A DNA stretch of 43,134 nucleotides, taken from Lachnospiraceae bacterium (GTDB lineage Bacteria; Bacillota; Clostridia; Lachnospirales; Lachnospiraceae). Below are positions 17,459-25,651 of the stretch, one piece after another. Position 1 is the first letter of the stretch; every line of letters begins with the position of its first letter. The translations under genes and the position numbers were made by a program. The stretch is from assembly GCA_014804425.1 (NCBI GenBank), contig JAAUZV010000013.1, forward strand, positions 103,469 through 146,602, written 5' to 3'. The notes under the pieces were generated by a model, which was given only the letters and a program-made list of their open reading frames with translations, did no database searches and was not told the DNA's origin.

Positions 17459-17770
17459 ATGAGGTACCCTACGATCAATATGAAAGCAACCGGTATTCGG
17501 TTGGGACAGATTATGAAGTGGAAAAAAATATCGCCAAAAGCCGTGCAGGACTATTTGGGCCTGTCCTGTGTGCAAAGTGTATATCGCTGGCTGAACGGAT
17601 GCAGCATACCGTCAGTCGATCATCTCTATGCGTTATCGGAACTTTTTCAGATACCGATGGATCATCTGATCGTTGGAAATCGGACAGCGCAGATGCCGGT
17701 TGACCAAAAAGCATTTTACACAAGGATGTCAGTCTATTACAACGCCGTCAGGAAGCTGCATGCGGCGTAG
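17459..17770 (+). CDS. XRE-family helix-turn-helix regulator
   Basis: 103 residues from ATG 17459, 8 bases after CGGAG; the GTG at 17453 is too close to it. The HTH spans about residues 10-65 (ISPKAVQDYLGLSCVQSVYR, then WLNGCSIPSVDHLYALSELF), a Cro/C1-type fold. The remaining 35 residues are a short helical tail, and no ligand-binding domain is present. Likely a DNA-binding repressor or regulator of nearby accessory genes; the target is unknown. An intrinsic terminator follows at 17807. Confidence 0.85.
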   Translation: MRYPTINMKATGIRLGQIMKWKKISPKAVQDYLGLSCVQSVYRWLNGCSIPSVDHLYALSELFQIPMDHLIVGNRTAQMPVDQKAFYTRMSVYYNAVRKLHAA

Positions 17771-17806
17771 CAGGTACGACACTCCATCCCCCGCATGATG
17801 TCATAG

Positions 17807-17833
17807 AACAGGAACCGAATCGGTTCCTGTTTT
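17807..17833 (+). terminator. Intrinsic terminator after the XRE gene
   Basis: AACAGGAACCG (17807-17817) pairs perfectly over 11 bp with CGGTTCCTGTT (17821-17831) around AAT, and the run of T is short (TTTT at 17830-17833). The stem is strong and the tail weak. Confidence 0.75.
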
Positions 17834-17847
17834 GAATTACAGGTTCA

Positions 17848-17876
17848 ATGACAAATGGGAAAAGATACGGTAAAGT
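17848..17876 (+). promoter_or_regulatory. Possible promoter for the 17965 gene
   Basis: ATGACA (17848-17853), a 17-base spacer and TAAAGT (17871-17876) lie just after the terminator and about 80 bases before the next gene. The -10 matches four of six consensus positions. Confidence 0.35.
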
Positions 17877-17964
17877 GTTTTTGAAGCGGGCAGTTCGGTG
17901 AATGACAGCAGAAGCTTATGAAAATGTCAATTAGCCGTTTTTTGGGGATGATGGAGGGAAGGGT

Positions 17965-19539
17965 ATGGGTACATTTGCAAGATTACTGCAACAAGACGGT
18001 GTCAGGGTACCGGATGTGAAAAAGGAGGAATTTCAGAGGCGGATCGAGAAATTGTTTCAGGCAGGCGGAATGATGGAGCTGAAAATGGTGCAATTATGTG
18101 ATAAGCAGACAAGGGTACTTAAGAAAGCCACCATGCAGAACACGAAGATGAATTTTTACTATAATTATTTTGAGGATGATTGTTGGGAAAATGCCGGTTT
18201 TAGTGCAGAGAGGGACGGAGTATGGAGCAATAAGATCGGTTGGAGTGATTTTCACCATGTCGTAGTAGCCGCATATGTATTGCAAAGTCTTTATTTGGAT
18301 GGGACGGCAGTTCCACGGGTAAACGGTGAGTTTGTAACGTCGCGTGTGTATACGGGATGGATCAACTATTTGTTCCACGAAAACTATTCACAGAAAAAGA
18401 ATGATCCATGGCCGTTATTTGAGGCATTGCATGATCAAAGGGTGACGGATTTAGGTGAATATGACTGGAAAGGGCTCGTACAGGATACGGATGGACTGAT
18501 CGGGTATTATGAAGTCCGGGCTGTTTTGGAGGGAACCGCCGCCCTGGATAAAGAATTTGATCAGTTGGCAGGGCGTGTGCCAACGAAAGAAGATGAGAAG
18601 GATGATGGGAGCGGGCTGAACTTTTATGGGTATGCAAGACAGCTCAAAGAGGCAGTCAGATGCTATCATAAAAAGAGTGCGTTAAGCAGGGAGGAGCAGC
18701 TTTCGATGATCATGGAAATGCTCCGTTCTCATTATGCACAGGAAAGCATATCGTTTGATGCTGCTTGCCAACGTGACGGTGAGTGTGACAGCAAATACAA
18801 TGACGAATGCGATAGTAAATATGACAACGGATATCTGGAAGCCGTGTTCTGTTTAGCTGTTTTGACGAATGCGCCTGTATATGTGATCAAAGTTTTGGCG
18901 GAGACCTATCGGGTTCGTTTTTGGGAGCTATGGAGACAGGTAAAGGATGTGGCAAAAAGGAAGCCTTATCAAGAGGCGCAGGAGGATTCCACTAAGGTAC
19001 CGCCGGTTTCCACGGAGCAATTTTTTGACATAACGGCGGATGATCTGATTTTGTTTTGGGGGGATGACGAGAATATCCGTTTTTCAAAGGGGTTAGAAAA
19101 GTGGTTTGTCGATCTTAGAAAACAATATGAAAGGATCATGGAACAGGAATTTACAGTTGAGAACCCATTACACTGGATTTTGGATTTAATGGAGTATGCG
19201 GATAAAAATTATTATTGTGTGTATACATTTGCGGACTTTTTCGAGGAAACATTGAAGCACTTAAATGACAGGAGATTTTTGGCACTGTGGAAAATTTATG
19301 ATGGAATGCTGCACGATCCGGAAATGGAGAAGGCGGGGAGCGTGATTTTTATGCCGGACGAACCGGAATATGAACAGGTTGGCCTGTATGATCCCGATGC
19401 ACGATCGCGGCGGAGACTAAAAGGAGGTTGGAGTATTATGGATAGCAAAGATAAAAATAATGCGGCAAGAGCAACCTTTCGCCGCTATATGGCTTTGTTG
19501 GAGAATCGAAATCTGCGAAAAGAAGTATTCGGCTTTTGA
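17965..19539 (+). CDS. Large hypothetical protein, unknown family
   Basis: 524 residues, start after GGAGGGA at 17953-17959. I do not recognise a family. It has no signal peptide or membrane helix. It is rich in Trp, Tyr and Asp/Glu, with segments such as WSDFHHVVVAAYVLQSLYL, SRVYTGWINYLFHENYS and LHWILDLMEYADKNYYCVY that suggest a helical, soluble protein. A small internal duplication, ECDSKY repeated at an 8-residue spacing, lies around residues 272-287. A Lys/Arg-rich stretch follows near residue 480 (RSRRRLKGG). It stands alone between a terminator and the toxin-antitoxin pair. Without homologues, no function is assigned. Confidence 0.7.
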   Translation: MGTFARLLQQDGVRVPDVKKEEFQRRIEKLFQAGGMMELKMVQLCDKQTRVLKKATMQNTKMNFYYNYFEDDCWENAGFSAERDGVWSNKIGWSDFHHVVVAAYVLQSLYLDGTAVPRVNGEFVTSRVYTGWINYLFHENYSQKKNDPWPLFEALHDQRVTDLGEYDWKGLVQDTDGLIGYYEVRAVLEGTAALDKEFDQLAGRVPTKEDEKDDGSGLNFYGYARQLKEAVRCYHKKSALSREEQLSMIMEMLRSHYAQESISFDAACQRDGECDSKYNDECDSKYDNGYLEAVFCLAVLTNAPVYVIKVLAETYRVRFWELWRQVKDVAKRKPYQEAQEDSTKVPPVSTEQFFDITADDLILFWGDDENIRFSKGLEKWFVDLRKQYERIMEQEFTVENPLHWILDLMEYADKNYYCVYTFADFFEETLKHLNDRRFLALWKIYDGMLHDPEMEKAGSVIFMPDEPEYEQVGLYDPDARSRRRLKGGWSIMDSKDKNNAARATFRRYMALLENRNLRKEVFGF

Positions 19540-19634
19540 TCAGGATGGGATTTTGTTTGAAAGGATTCACATTTGAAATACCTGATTCGAACAAAACAGC
19601 ATAGTATCCTTCTTTCTTCATATAATATATTTGA

Positions 19635-19677
19635 AAGAATTTGAATGATAATTCTTGCATTTTGCTTCAGCTTGAAG
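19635..19677 (+). promoter_or_regulatory. Two small palindromes in the relB leader (possible operator)
   Basis: AAGAATT (19635-19641) is inversely repeated as AATTCTT (19650-19656), and CTTCA (19665-19669) as TGAAG (19673-19677). Both lie in the 70 bases before relB. RelB-type antitoxins repress their own operon by binding palindromes, so these are reasonable operator candidates. A weak promoter (TTGCAT 19655-19660, 17 bases, TATGCT 19678-19683) overlaps them. Confidence 0.4.
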
Positions 19678-19708
19678 TATGCTGAGATGGAAGAAAGGAC
19701 GTGATAAT

Positions 19709-19981
19709 ATGACTACTGTAAGCCTTCGATTTGACGATGAGATGAAAAAACAACTGGATGAAATGTGCGAAGAGATGGGAATGAATCTTACCACCTTTTT
19801 TATGATTTATGCTAAAAAAGCCTTACGGGATCGTCGGATTCCTTTTGAGGTAGCCGCTCCGTTGGAGCCTTTTTACTCAGACTCTAACATGGAGCAGTTG
19901 AAGAAAGCTGACCAACAGGTTAAAAACGGGCAGGTGATTGTAAAAACTATGGAAGAATTGGAGACAATGGAGCTTGAGTAG
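19709..19981 (+). CDS. relB: RelB/DinJ-family antitoxin
   Basis: 90 residues from ATG 19709, with AAAGGA at 19694-19699. A longer frame from 19679 lacks a ribosome binding site. It starts TTVSLRFDDEMKKQLDEMC, a ribbon-helix-helix N terminus of RelB/DinJ type, followed by MNLTTFFMIYAKKALRDRRI and a flexible acidic C-terminal half that would wrap the toxin. It neutralises the YoeB-like toxin encoded next and probably represses the operon. The genes overlap by eight bases. Confidence 0.92.
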   Translation: MTTVSLRFDDEMKKQLDEMCEEMGMNLTTFFMIYAKKALRDRRIPFEVAAPLEPFYSDSNMEQLKKADQQVKNGQVIVKTMEELETMELE

Positions 19982-20240
19982 AATCATCTTTGCGGAGGAT
20001 GCATGGGAGGAATATCTCTATTGGCAGGCACAGGATAAAAGAACTTTGAAAAAAATAAACAGTCTGTTAAAAGCCATCCGGCGCGAGCCTTTTATCGGAG
20101 AGGGTAAGCCGGAACCATTAAAAGACAGCACCAACGGAGAATGGAGCCGAAGGATTAACGAAAAAGACAGGCTTGTTTATATGGTCAGTCGTGAGAACAT
20201 TATCGTAACCCAGTGTAAGGGACATTATGATGATAAATAA
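19974..20240 (+). CDS. yoeB: YoeB-family mRNA interferase toxin
   Basis: 88 residues starting at TTG 19974, the only start that gives the full family N terminus (SRIIFAEDAWEEYLYWQ). YoeB is a ribosome-dependent RNase. Residues matching the E. coli catalytic set are present at offset +1: Glu47 (GKPEPLK), Arg66 (EKDRLVY) and His84 near the C-terminal GHYDDK. Translation starts inside the end of relB, with GGAG only one base before the TTG. The toxin is therefore probably made by coupled translation and kept below the antitoxin level. Confidence 0.95.
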   Translation: MSRIIFAEDAWEEYLYWQAQDKRTLKKINSLLKAIRREPFIGEGKPEPLKDSTNGEWSRRINEKDRLVYMVSRENIIVTQCKGHYDDK

Positions 20241-20306
20241 AATTCTATTAAGGAAATCCAGCAGTTTTTCCAGAAATCAGGTGAGCAAAGGAGAACGAGG
20301 AATTGC

Positions 20307-21506
20307 ATGAAGCATAAAAGAACCACCATAGGCGCAGAGAGGATCGCATCGGCTAAGAAGCGCATCTTTCAGATCATACAGATCGGGAGCAGAACGGACA
20401 TTCCCAGTCTGTGTTTTGATATTTTTATCGTTCTTGTAATCTTTGCCAATATTTCCGTCACGTTTCTTCAGACCTTTGAGAAGATGGCGGGATATGCCGG
20501 GATATTGAGAACCGTGGAGCTTATCACGATGGTGATCTTTCTCGCGGAGTATGCGCTTAGAATTTGGACGGCGGACTGTCTCTATCCTGAGAAATCGTAT
20601 CCGGCAGCGGTATTTGCGTTTGTCTTATCTTTTTTCGGGATAGTAGATCTGCTGACAATTCTTCCCTATTTTTGTCCTATATTCATACCGAGCGGGGCTG
20701 TAGCGTTCCGTATGCTTCGGGTCGTGCGCATCCTGCACCTGTTTCGGATCAATTCCCGGTATGATGCCTTTAATGTGATCACCGCGGTATTGCGGGAAAA
20801 GAAAAATGCTTTGGTGTCTTCCATTTTTCTGGTGCTGGTATTAATGCTGGCATCTTCCCTTTGTATGTATGGCTTGGAACATGAGGCGCAGCCGGAGCAT
20901 TTTTCCAATGCCTTTTCCGGTATCTGGTGGTCCGTGTCCACGCTTTTGACAGTGGGATACGGGGACATTTATCCGGTCACCATAGGAGGAAAGCTCATGG
21001 CGATTTTCATCGCCTTTTTGGGCGTGGGTATGGTCGCCATTCCGACGGGTATTATTTCCGCCGGTTTCGTGGAGTATTACACGAAGATCAAGGTGGGAAG
21101 TTATTCTGAGCATGATGCAGACTTTATCACTTTGAATATTACCGGGGGACACCCTTATGTGGGACTGCAGTTGAAGGGACTTCATCTTCCGCAGGGACTT
21201 TATACCGCGGTAGTGCTTCGCGGAGAGGACGTTTACACGCCCCATCAAAGTTTAGTGGTGGAAGAAGGGGACAGCCTTTTGCTTGGCACTGTCAGCACGG
21301 AACCGCTTGAATGCCGCATTGAGGAGGTGCTTTTGGAGAACGGTCACAGTTGGATTGGAAGAAGGATCAAAGATCTGGATATTTCGCGCAGACTCTTTGT
21401 GGTGATGGTAAAGCGAGGGAATAAAAATATTTGTCCGCAGGGTTCTACACTGCTAAAGGAGGGCGACGTAGTGCTGCTCCTGGAAAAAATGGGTAAGAGC
21501 CATTGA
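20307..21506 (+). CDS. Voltage-sensor-type potassium channel with TrkA-C-like tail
   Basis: 399 residues. Six membrane segments lie in residues 36-255. S4 carries positive residues every third position (Arg135, Arg138, Arg141, His144, Arg147). The pore loop has the K+ filter TVGYGD at 215-220. The cytoplasmic tail has two TrkA-C-like stretches, near 270-335 (GLQLKGLHLPQGLYTAVVLR) and 345-395 (IGRRIKDLDISRRLFVVMVK then LLKEGDVVLLLEK), which in relatives bind nucleotides or ions. No canonical RCK-N Rossmann domain precedes them. The start follows AAAGGAG or GAGG. The lipoprotein gene begins 16 bases downstream. Confidence 0.92.
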   Translation: MKHKRTTIGAERIASAKKRIFQIIQIGSRTDIPSLCFDIFIVLVIFANISVTFLQTFEKMAGYAGILRTVELITMVIFLAEYALRIWTADCLYPEKSYPAAVFAFVLSFFGIVDLLTILPYFCPIFIPSGAVAFRMLRVVRILHLFRINSRYDAFNVITAVLREKKNALVSSIFLVLVLMLASSLCMYGLEHEAQPEHFSNAFSGIWWSVSTLLTVGYGDIYPVTIGGKLMAIFIAFLGVGMVAIPTGIISAGFVEYYTKIKVGSYSEHDADFITLNITGGHPYVGLQLKGLHLPQGLYTAVVLRGEDVYTPHQSLVVEEGDSLLLGTVSTEPLECRIEEVLLENGHSWIGRRIKDLDISRRLFVVMVKRGNKNICPQGSTLLKEGDVVLLLEKMGKSH

Positions 21507-21522
21507 AATGGAGGAGGAACCA

Positions 21523-22578
21523 ATGAAGAAAAAACGGCGCATTCCAACGATTTGTGTGATTGCATGCTGTCTGTTTGCAGTCAGCGCTTGTGGTGATTCG
21601 CGTAATCAAGAAGATAATCTGCAATCGGCTGCGATACAGGATACGGACGCTGAGGAGCGTGAAGAATCTGATGAAGATAATGAAGCTGTAAAAGATGAAA
21701 GTATGGAAGATGTACCGGCGGAAGAATCTGATGAAGCGGGCGGCATAAGGAACGAGCCTGAACCTGAGATCATGGAGGAAACACCGACAGAGGAAAACGG
21801 CATGCTGGAAGTATATGCCGGCAGGGATGTCATATCCATTCCGGGTGACATGATGATTGCGCAGATATCGCCGCAGGAGATTTTATCGGGTAATCCGATT
21901 CTTTATGATCGTTTTCGGATTGACGGATGGGTTTTTGAATGGCTGATCTCCGATGATTATGACGAGGAAAGCTGGGGATGGTTAGAAGACGGCGTATTAG
22001 TAATATCGCGTGAAGACGTTGCGGATGAAATGCAAGTTATCCATGTGACGGCTGAGGGAGGAAATGCAGACGGGTGGGTTTCGGTAGAAAATAAATTGGA
22101 ATATGTGGATGTGAATTTTGATGATATTCCGGATCTTCTGATCTGTACGGGACATCATGGGGCGCAGGGATTATTAACATATTATTGTTTTTTACAGACG
22201 GAGGATGGCTTTGCAGAAGCCCCGACTTTTACGGATATTCCGAATCCCGCGGTTGATGCGGATAATCAGCTGATCCTTAGTCAATGGCGCAATTCCGCTG
22301 TCTCTCACAGTTGGGCGGAATATGAGTGTCAGGACGATACTTATGTGATGATCAGGGAATTGTGTGAGGATCTTGAGTGGGGGGAGTATGACAACGAAGA
22401 TGTCTGGGTATGGACGGTAAACGGTGAAGTGATCGGCAGAAGCGATGAACTTTCGGAATCGGAAATCGATGATCTGATCTATAACGAAAACAGTGAATGG
22501 GGAATATCGGGAGATCGGTGGAGAACATTATATAATCATGGTCTGACGACGGATTTTAGCATCTATAGTGAGCCATAG
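21523..22578 (+). CDS. Secreted lipoprotein of unknown function
   Basis: 351 residues from ATG 21523, with AGGAGG at 21512-21517; a frame from 21508 starts inside that site. The signal peptide KKKRRIPTICVIACCLFAV ends in the lipobox V-S-A-C, with lipid-modified Cys23. About 80 residues of acidic low-complexity linker follow. The mature domain is rich in Trp and Asp and contains VDVNFDDIPDLLICTGHHGA, a pattern reminiscent of FG-GAP/VCBS-like acidic calcium-binding loops. This is an impression only. It follows the potassium channel and may share its transcript. Confidence 0.8.
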   Translation: MKKKRRIPTICVIACCLFAVSACGDSRNQEDNLQSAAIQDTDAEEREESDEDNEAVKDESMEDVPAEESDEAGGIRNEPEPEIMEETPTEENGMLEVYAGRDVISIPGDMMIAQISPQEILSGNPILYDRFRIDGWVFEWLISDDYDEESWGWLEDGVLVISREDVADEMQVIHVTAEGGNADGWVSVENKLEYVDVNFDDIPDLLICTGHHGAQGLLTYYCFLQTEDGFAEAPTFTDIPNPAVDADNQLILSQWRNSAVSHSWAEYECQDDTYVMIRELCEDLEWGEYDNEDVWVWTVNGEVIGRSDELSESEIDDLIYNENSEWGISGDRWRTLYNHGLTTDFSIYSEP

Positions 22579-22661
22579 AATGCCGAAAACAAGTCGGAAA
22601 AAATATGGATACAGAGAAAGCAACTGCCGAAAAGTACTTCTTTTGGGAGAGAGGGTAAGAT

Positions 22662-23651
22662 ATGCTTACAAAAAATGAGTTTCAGAAACATACGGCGGCG
22701 CTTCTTGATTTTTGCAAGTATCCTGCCGTTCAATACAAAGTGAAGTTTTCTCTTTTGGATACGCCCTATCAGGATGAAGGATTATCCGAATTGCGGAAGG
22801 AATTTTTACAAAGCGATATTGTGGAAGAAATGTACGAGACGCAGGATGAACACGGCGGTTGGGGGAAGCTTCGTTCCAAGGACTATTCAGTCAAAGCAAA
22901 GATTCCGACTTCCGGCGTTGGCATTGAGCGCTGTCTGTATATCGGACTCACGATCGACGACAGGGATATCCTGTTCATGGCGAGTGAGTATCTGCAAGAC
23001 TTGCTTTGCGGCAGAAGCAGAGAAGGTGTGTTCGAAAAAAATGAGCGCGCCAATCCGTGGCAGAATGCGATCGTCTGTAATCTTTTGGAGGCGATCACGC
23101 CGAATCATCCGTTATGCGATGAAACCTATTACCGGTGGCTGTATATTGCAAACCGGGCATATGAGGAAGGCGAGTATTCGTATGAAAAGGACAGGGCGGC
23201 GCAGCATGAAGTATTTCTGACAAGGGAAGACCGGTTAGTACCGATGCAGAGTGAGCTGCTGTTGAAAAGGCGGCAGGAAATTTCCGCATCTTTAGAAGAC
23301 GCTATGCTGCGGCATCTGGGACGGCTTGCCAGCGAAAACGGTCATTTTTGGGAGAAAACACCGGACAGGCTTCCGGAGGATTTTGTGTATCATAAGACGA
23401 GACGATGGTTTCACACGTTCAATTATATCAATCAATTTAAGGGCTCTAAGCTCTATTTGGAGAACGCCGTGGAATGGCTTTTGGAAAATGTCCGTGAGGA
23501 CGGACTGTGGGACTGGGGACCGCAGGTAAAGGATCCGTGGGGCTATTTCGGATATTTTTCCTGCAACAGGAATTATAAACATAACCGTGTTGTTGACGCT
23601 ACGATAGAGGTGTTAAGTTTTTTGAAGCAGTATATTGAAAACAATCAATAA
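22662..23651 (+). CDS. Alpha/alpha-toroid-like protein, unknown function
   Basis: 329 residues, start after GAGAGGG. No signal peptide or membrane helix. Repeats resembling those of prenyltransferase and squalene-cyclase toroids are visible: DEHGGWGKLRSKDYS near 62-76 and EDGLWDWGPQVKDPWGYFGY near 284-303, each followed by a helix (VGIERCLYIGLTI, VVDATIEVLSFLKQYI). No DXDD or DDXXD catalytic motif is seen, so an enzyme role is not supported. The toroid relation is inferred from the repeat pattern only. It lies between the lipoprotein and a DUF3781 gene. Confidence 0.65.
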   Translation: MLTKNEFQKHTAALLDFCKYPAVQYKVKFSLLDTPYQDEGLSELRKEFLQSDIVEEMYETQDEHGGWGKLRSKDYSVKAKIPTSGVGIERCLYIGLTIDDRDILFMASEYLQDLLCGRSREGVFEKNERANPWQNAIVCNLLEAITPNHPLCDETYYRWLYIANRAYEEGEYSYEKDRAAQHEVFLTREDRLVPMQSELLLKRRQEISASLEDAMLRHLGRLASENGHFWEKTPDRLPEDFVYHKTRRWFHTFNYINQFKGSKLYLENAVEWLLENVREDGLWDWGPQVKDPWGYFGYFSCNRNYKHNRVVDATIEVLSFLKQYIENNQ

Positions 23652-23673
23652 ATGAAGCTCATGGAGAGTTCAA

Positions 23674-23910
23674 ATGAACAGCTTACTTGAAAATATTGAT
23701 AAACTTCATACAACAGAAATGGGGATAGAACGTATAAAGAGGAACTTACAGATTGAAACAGATGATGTTGTACAATGGTGCAAAGTACAGATTATGGATA
23801 AAAATGCGGTGATCGAACGAATCGGAAAAAATTGGTATGCGACGATAAATCATTGTAAAATAACGGTAAATGCACACAGTTATACAATCATTACAGCTCA
23901 TAAGATGTAG
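23674..23910 (+). CDS. DUF3781-family small protein
   Basis: 78 residues, start after GGAGAG. The C-terminal half has the pattern I recall from DUF3781: DDVVQWCKVQIMDKNAVIER, then GKNWYATINHCKITVNAHSY and TIITAHKM. The family is small, cytoplasmic and uncharacterised. The gene closes the accessory stretch before pyrimidine-nucleoside phosphorylase and is followed by a perfect hairpin. Confidence 0.8.
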   Translation: MNSLLENIDKLHTTEMGIERIKRNLQIETDDVVQWCKVQIMDKNAVIERIGKNWYATINHCKITVNAHSYTIITAHKM

Positions 23911-23917
23911 AAAAAAG

Positions 23918-23935
23918 AACGGCGGAAACGCCGTT
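23918..23935. other. Perfect 7-bp GNRA-type hairpin
   Basis: AACGGCG (23918-23924), loop GAAA, then CGCCGTT (23929-23935). On the + strand there is no T-run; A6 precedes it, so the minus-strand reading is followed by C and six T. It is either a minus-strand terminator or an RNA 3' structure for the DUF3781 transcript. Confidence 0.5.
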
Positions 23936-23987
23936 ACAGGACGGAGAGCATGAATGCATGTGATTATAATAATGGAGGAGAACGCCT

Positions 23988-25298
23988 ATGAGAATGTATG
24001 ATCTGATCAAAAAAAAGAGGGACGGCGGGACGTTGACTGATAAAGAGATTGCCTATATGATAAGCGATTATACAAACGGGCAGATTCCCGATTATCAGAT
24101 GTCCGCAATGATGATGGCAATGTATTATCAGGGCTTGAGCGAGGCGGAAACGCTGTCGCTGACGATGGAGATGGCGCACAGCGGAGAATTGCTTGACTTA
24201 GGCGCCATTCAGGGAATCAAGGTTGACAAGCACAGTACGGGCGGTGTCGGAGATAAGACCTCGCTTGCCCTAACGCCCATGGTCGCGGCGTGCGGTGTCA
24301 AGGTCGCGAAAATGAGCGGCCGCGGCTTGGGTCATACGGGCGGGACTATTGATAAATTAGAGAGCTTTACGGGTTTCCACACGGATATTACAACGGAACA
24401 GTTTGTCAGTCAGGTCAACCGTATCGGCATCGCCATCATGGGACAGACCGCGGATCTTGCACCGGCGGATAAAAAGCTGTATGCACTGCGGGATGTGACG
24501 GCAACCGTCGATCAGATGTCGCTGATCGCAAGCTCCATCATGAGTAAGAAGCTTGCGGCAGGCGCGGACGCCATTGTGTTGGATGTCAAGACCGGAAGCG
24601 GCGCATTTATGAAAAGAGAAGCGGATGCCGAGGCGCTTGCATGCGAGATGGTGCGGATCGGAAACGGTGCGGGAAGGCGGACGACGGCAGTCATCACCGA
24701 TATGGATCAACCGCTCGGGCTTGCGGTCGGCAATGCTTTAGAAGTACGGGAGGCGATTGAGACATTAAAGGGAAACGGTCCCGAAGATTTCTTGGAGCTG
24801 TGCCTGACGCTTGGAAGCCATATGCTGCTTGCAGCAGGAGAGGCGGATACAACAGAACAGGCAAGGGAGAGGCTCTTAGCAGTCATTGAAAATCAAGCGG
24901 CGCTTCAGAAGCTTGCGGAATTTGTAGCGGCGCAGGGAGGGGACGCCGATATGGTCTATCATCCCGAACGGCTGCCGAAAGCGTCGCTCACGGAATCTGT
25001 CTGCGCTGACAAAGACGGCTATATCGCGGGGATCGTCTGTGATGAAGTAGGCATTTGTTCCCTCATGCTCGGCGGGGGCAGGGAGACAAAGGAGGATGTG
25101 ATCGATCTGTCGGTCGGTATCGTGTTCTGCAAAAAAAAGGGAGATGCCGTGCGGCAGGGTGAGCCGATCGCCACACTCCATGCCAATGACGCAGGAAAAC
25201 TCGCTGCCGCAAAAGAACGACTGACTCGTGCGGTCAAAATTGAAGAAAAGCCCGTGGCAAAGACGGCGCTCATCAAACAGGTCATCACGAAGGCATAG
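23988..25298 (+). CDS. pdp: Pyrimidine-nucleoside phosphorylase
   Basis: 436 residues, normal for the thymidine/pyrimidine nucleoside phosphorylase family. It splits uridine or thymidine with phosphate to base plus (deoxy)ribose-1-phosphate in nucleoside salvage. The signature [20 protein letters not shown] and [19 protein letters not shown] is intact. The [14 protein letters not shown] block and a C-terminal swivel domain also match. The ATG follows GGAGGAG. The exact substrate (Pdp versus DeoA) cannot be told by eye. YqfC begins 32 bases later. Confidence 0.95.
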   Translation: MRMYDLIKKKRDGGTLTDKEIAYMISDYTNGQIPDYQMSAMMMAMYYQGLSEAETLSLTMEMAHSGELLDLGAIQGIKVDKHSTGGVGDKTSLALTPMVAACGVKVAKMSGRGLGHTGGTIDKLESFTGFHTDITTEQFVSQVNRIGIAIMGQTADLAPADKKLYALRDVTATVDQMSLIASSIMSKKLAAGADAIVLDVKTGSGAFMKREADAEALACEMVRIGNGAGRRTTAVITDMDQPLGLAVGNALEVREAIETLKGNGPEDFLELCLTLGSHMLLAAGEADTTEQARERLLAVIENQAALQKLAEFVAAQGGDADMVYHPERLPKASLTESVCADKDGYIAGIVCDEVGICSLMLGGGRETKEDVIDLSVGIVFCKKKGDAVRQGEPIATLHANDAGKLAAAKERLTRAVKIEEKPVAKTALIKQVITKA

Positions 25299-25330
25299 CG
25301 CGCATAAACTGATAGAAAAAAGAAAGATGC

Positions 25331-25651
25331 GTGGAAACTGCGGTGAAGGATAAGGAGAATGAACGCCGTGACGAACGGCGTTTTGACCGGCTGACGGAAC
25401 GGCTTTCCCTGCCCAAGGATTTTGTATATGGGGAATGCCTGATTTCCATGCTCGGAAACACAGAACTGACGATAGAGAACTATCGGAATATCTGTCTTTT
25501 CGAGGAAAACTGTATCGTGATCGCACTAAAACATGACCGGCTCTTAGTGCAGGGCAGCCGGCTTGAGATTCTCTATTACAGAGAGGATGAGATAAAGATC
25601 AGGGGCAGGATCAGCGGACTGCAGTTTCTCGGCGAACGTGGAAAGACATGA
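25331..25651 (+). CDS. yqfC: Sporulation protein YqfC (YabP/YqfC family)
   Basis: 106 residues from GTG 25331, the best available start although its ribosome binding site is weak. The core begins near residue 22: LTERLSLPKDFVYGECLISM, then the YabP/YqfC strand pattern NTELTIENYRNICLFE and YYREDEIKIRGRISGLQFLG. In Bacillus, yqfC is a sigma-E-dependent sporulation gene preceding yqfD, as here. The stop overlaps the yqfD start by four bases. Confidence 0.88.
   Translation: METAVKDKENERRDERRFDRLTERLSLPKDFVYGECLISMLGNTELTIENYRNICLFEENCIVIALKHDRLLVQGSRLEILYYREDEIKIRGRISGLQFLGERGKT

Noticed and set aside
23918..23935. Hairpin as the + strand terminator of the DUF3781 gene
   Set aside because: No T-run follows on the + strand; the T-run is on the minus-strand side. 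Kept only as an unexplained hairpin.
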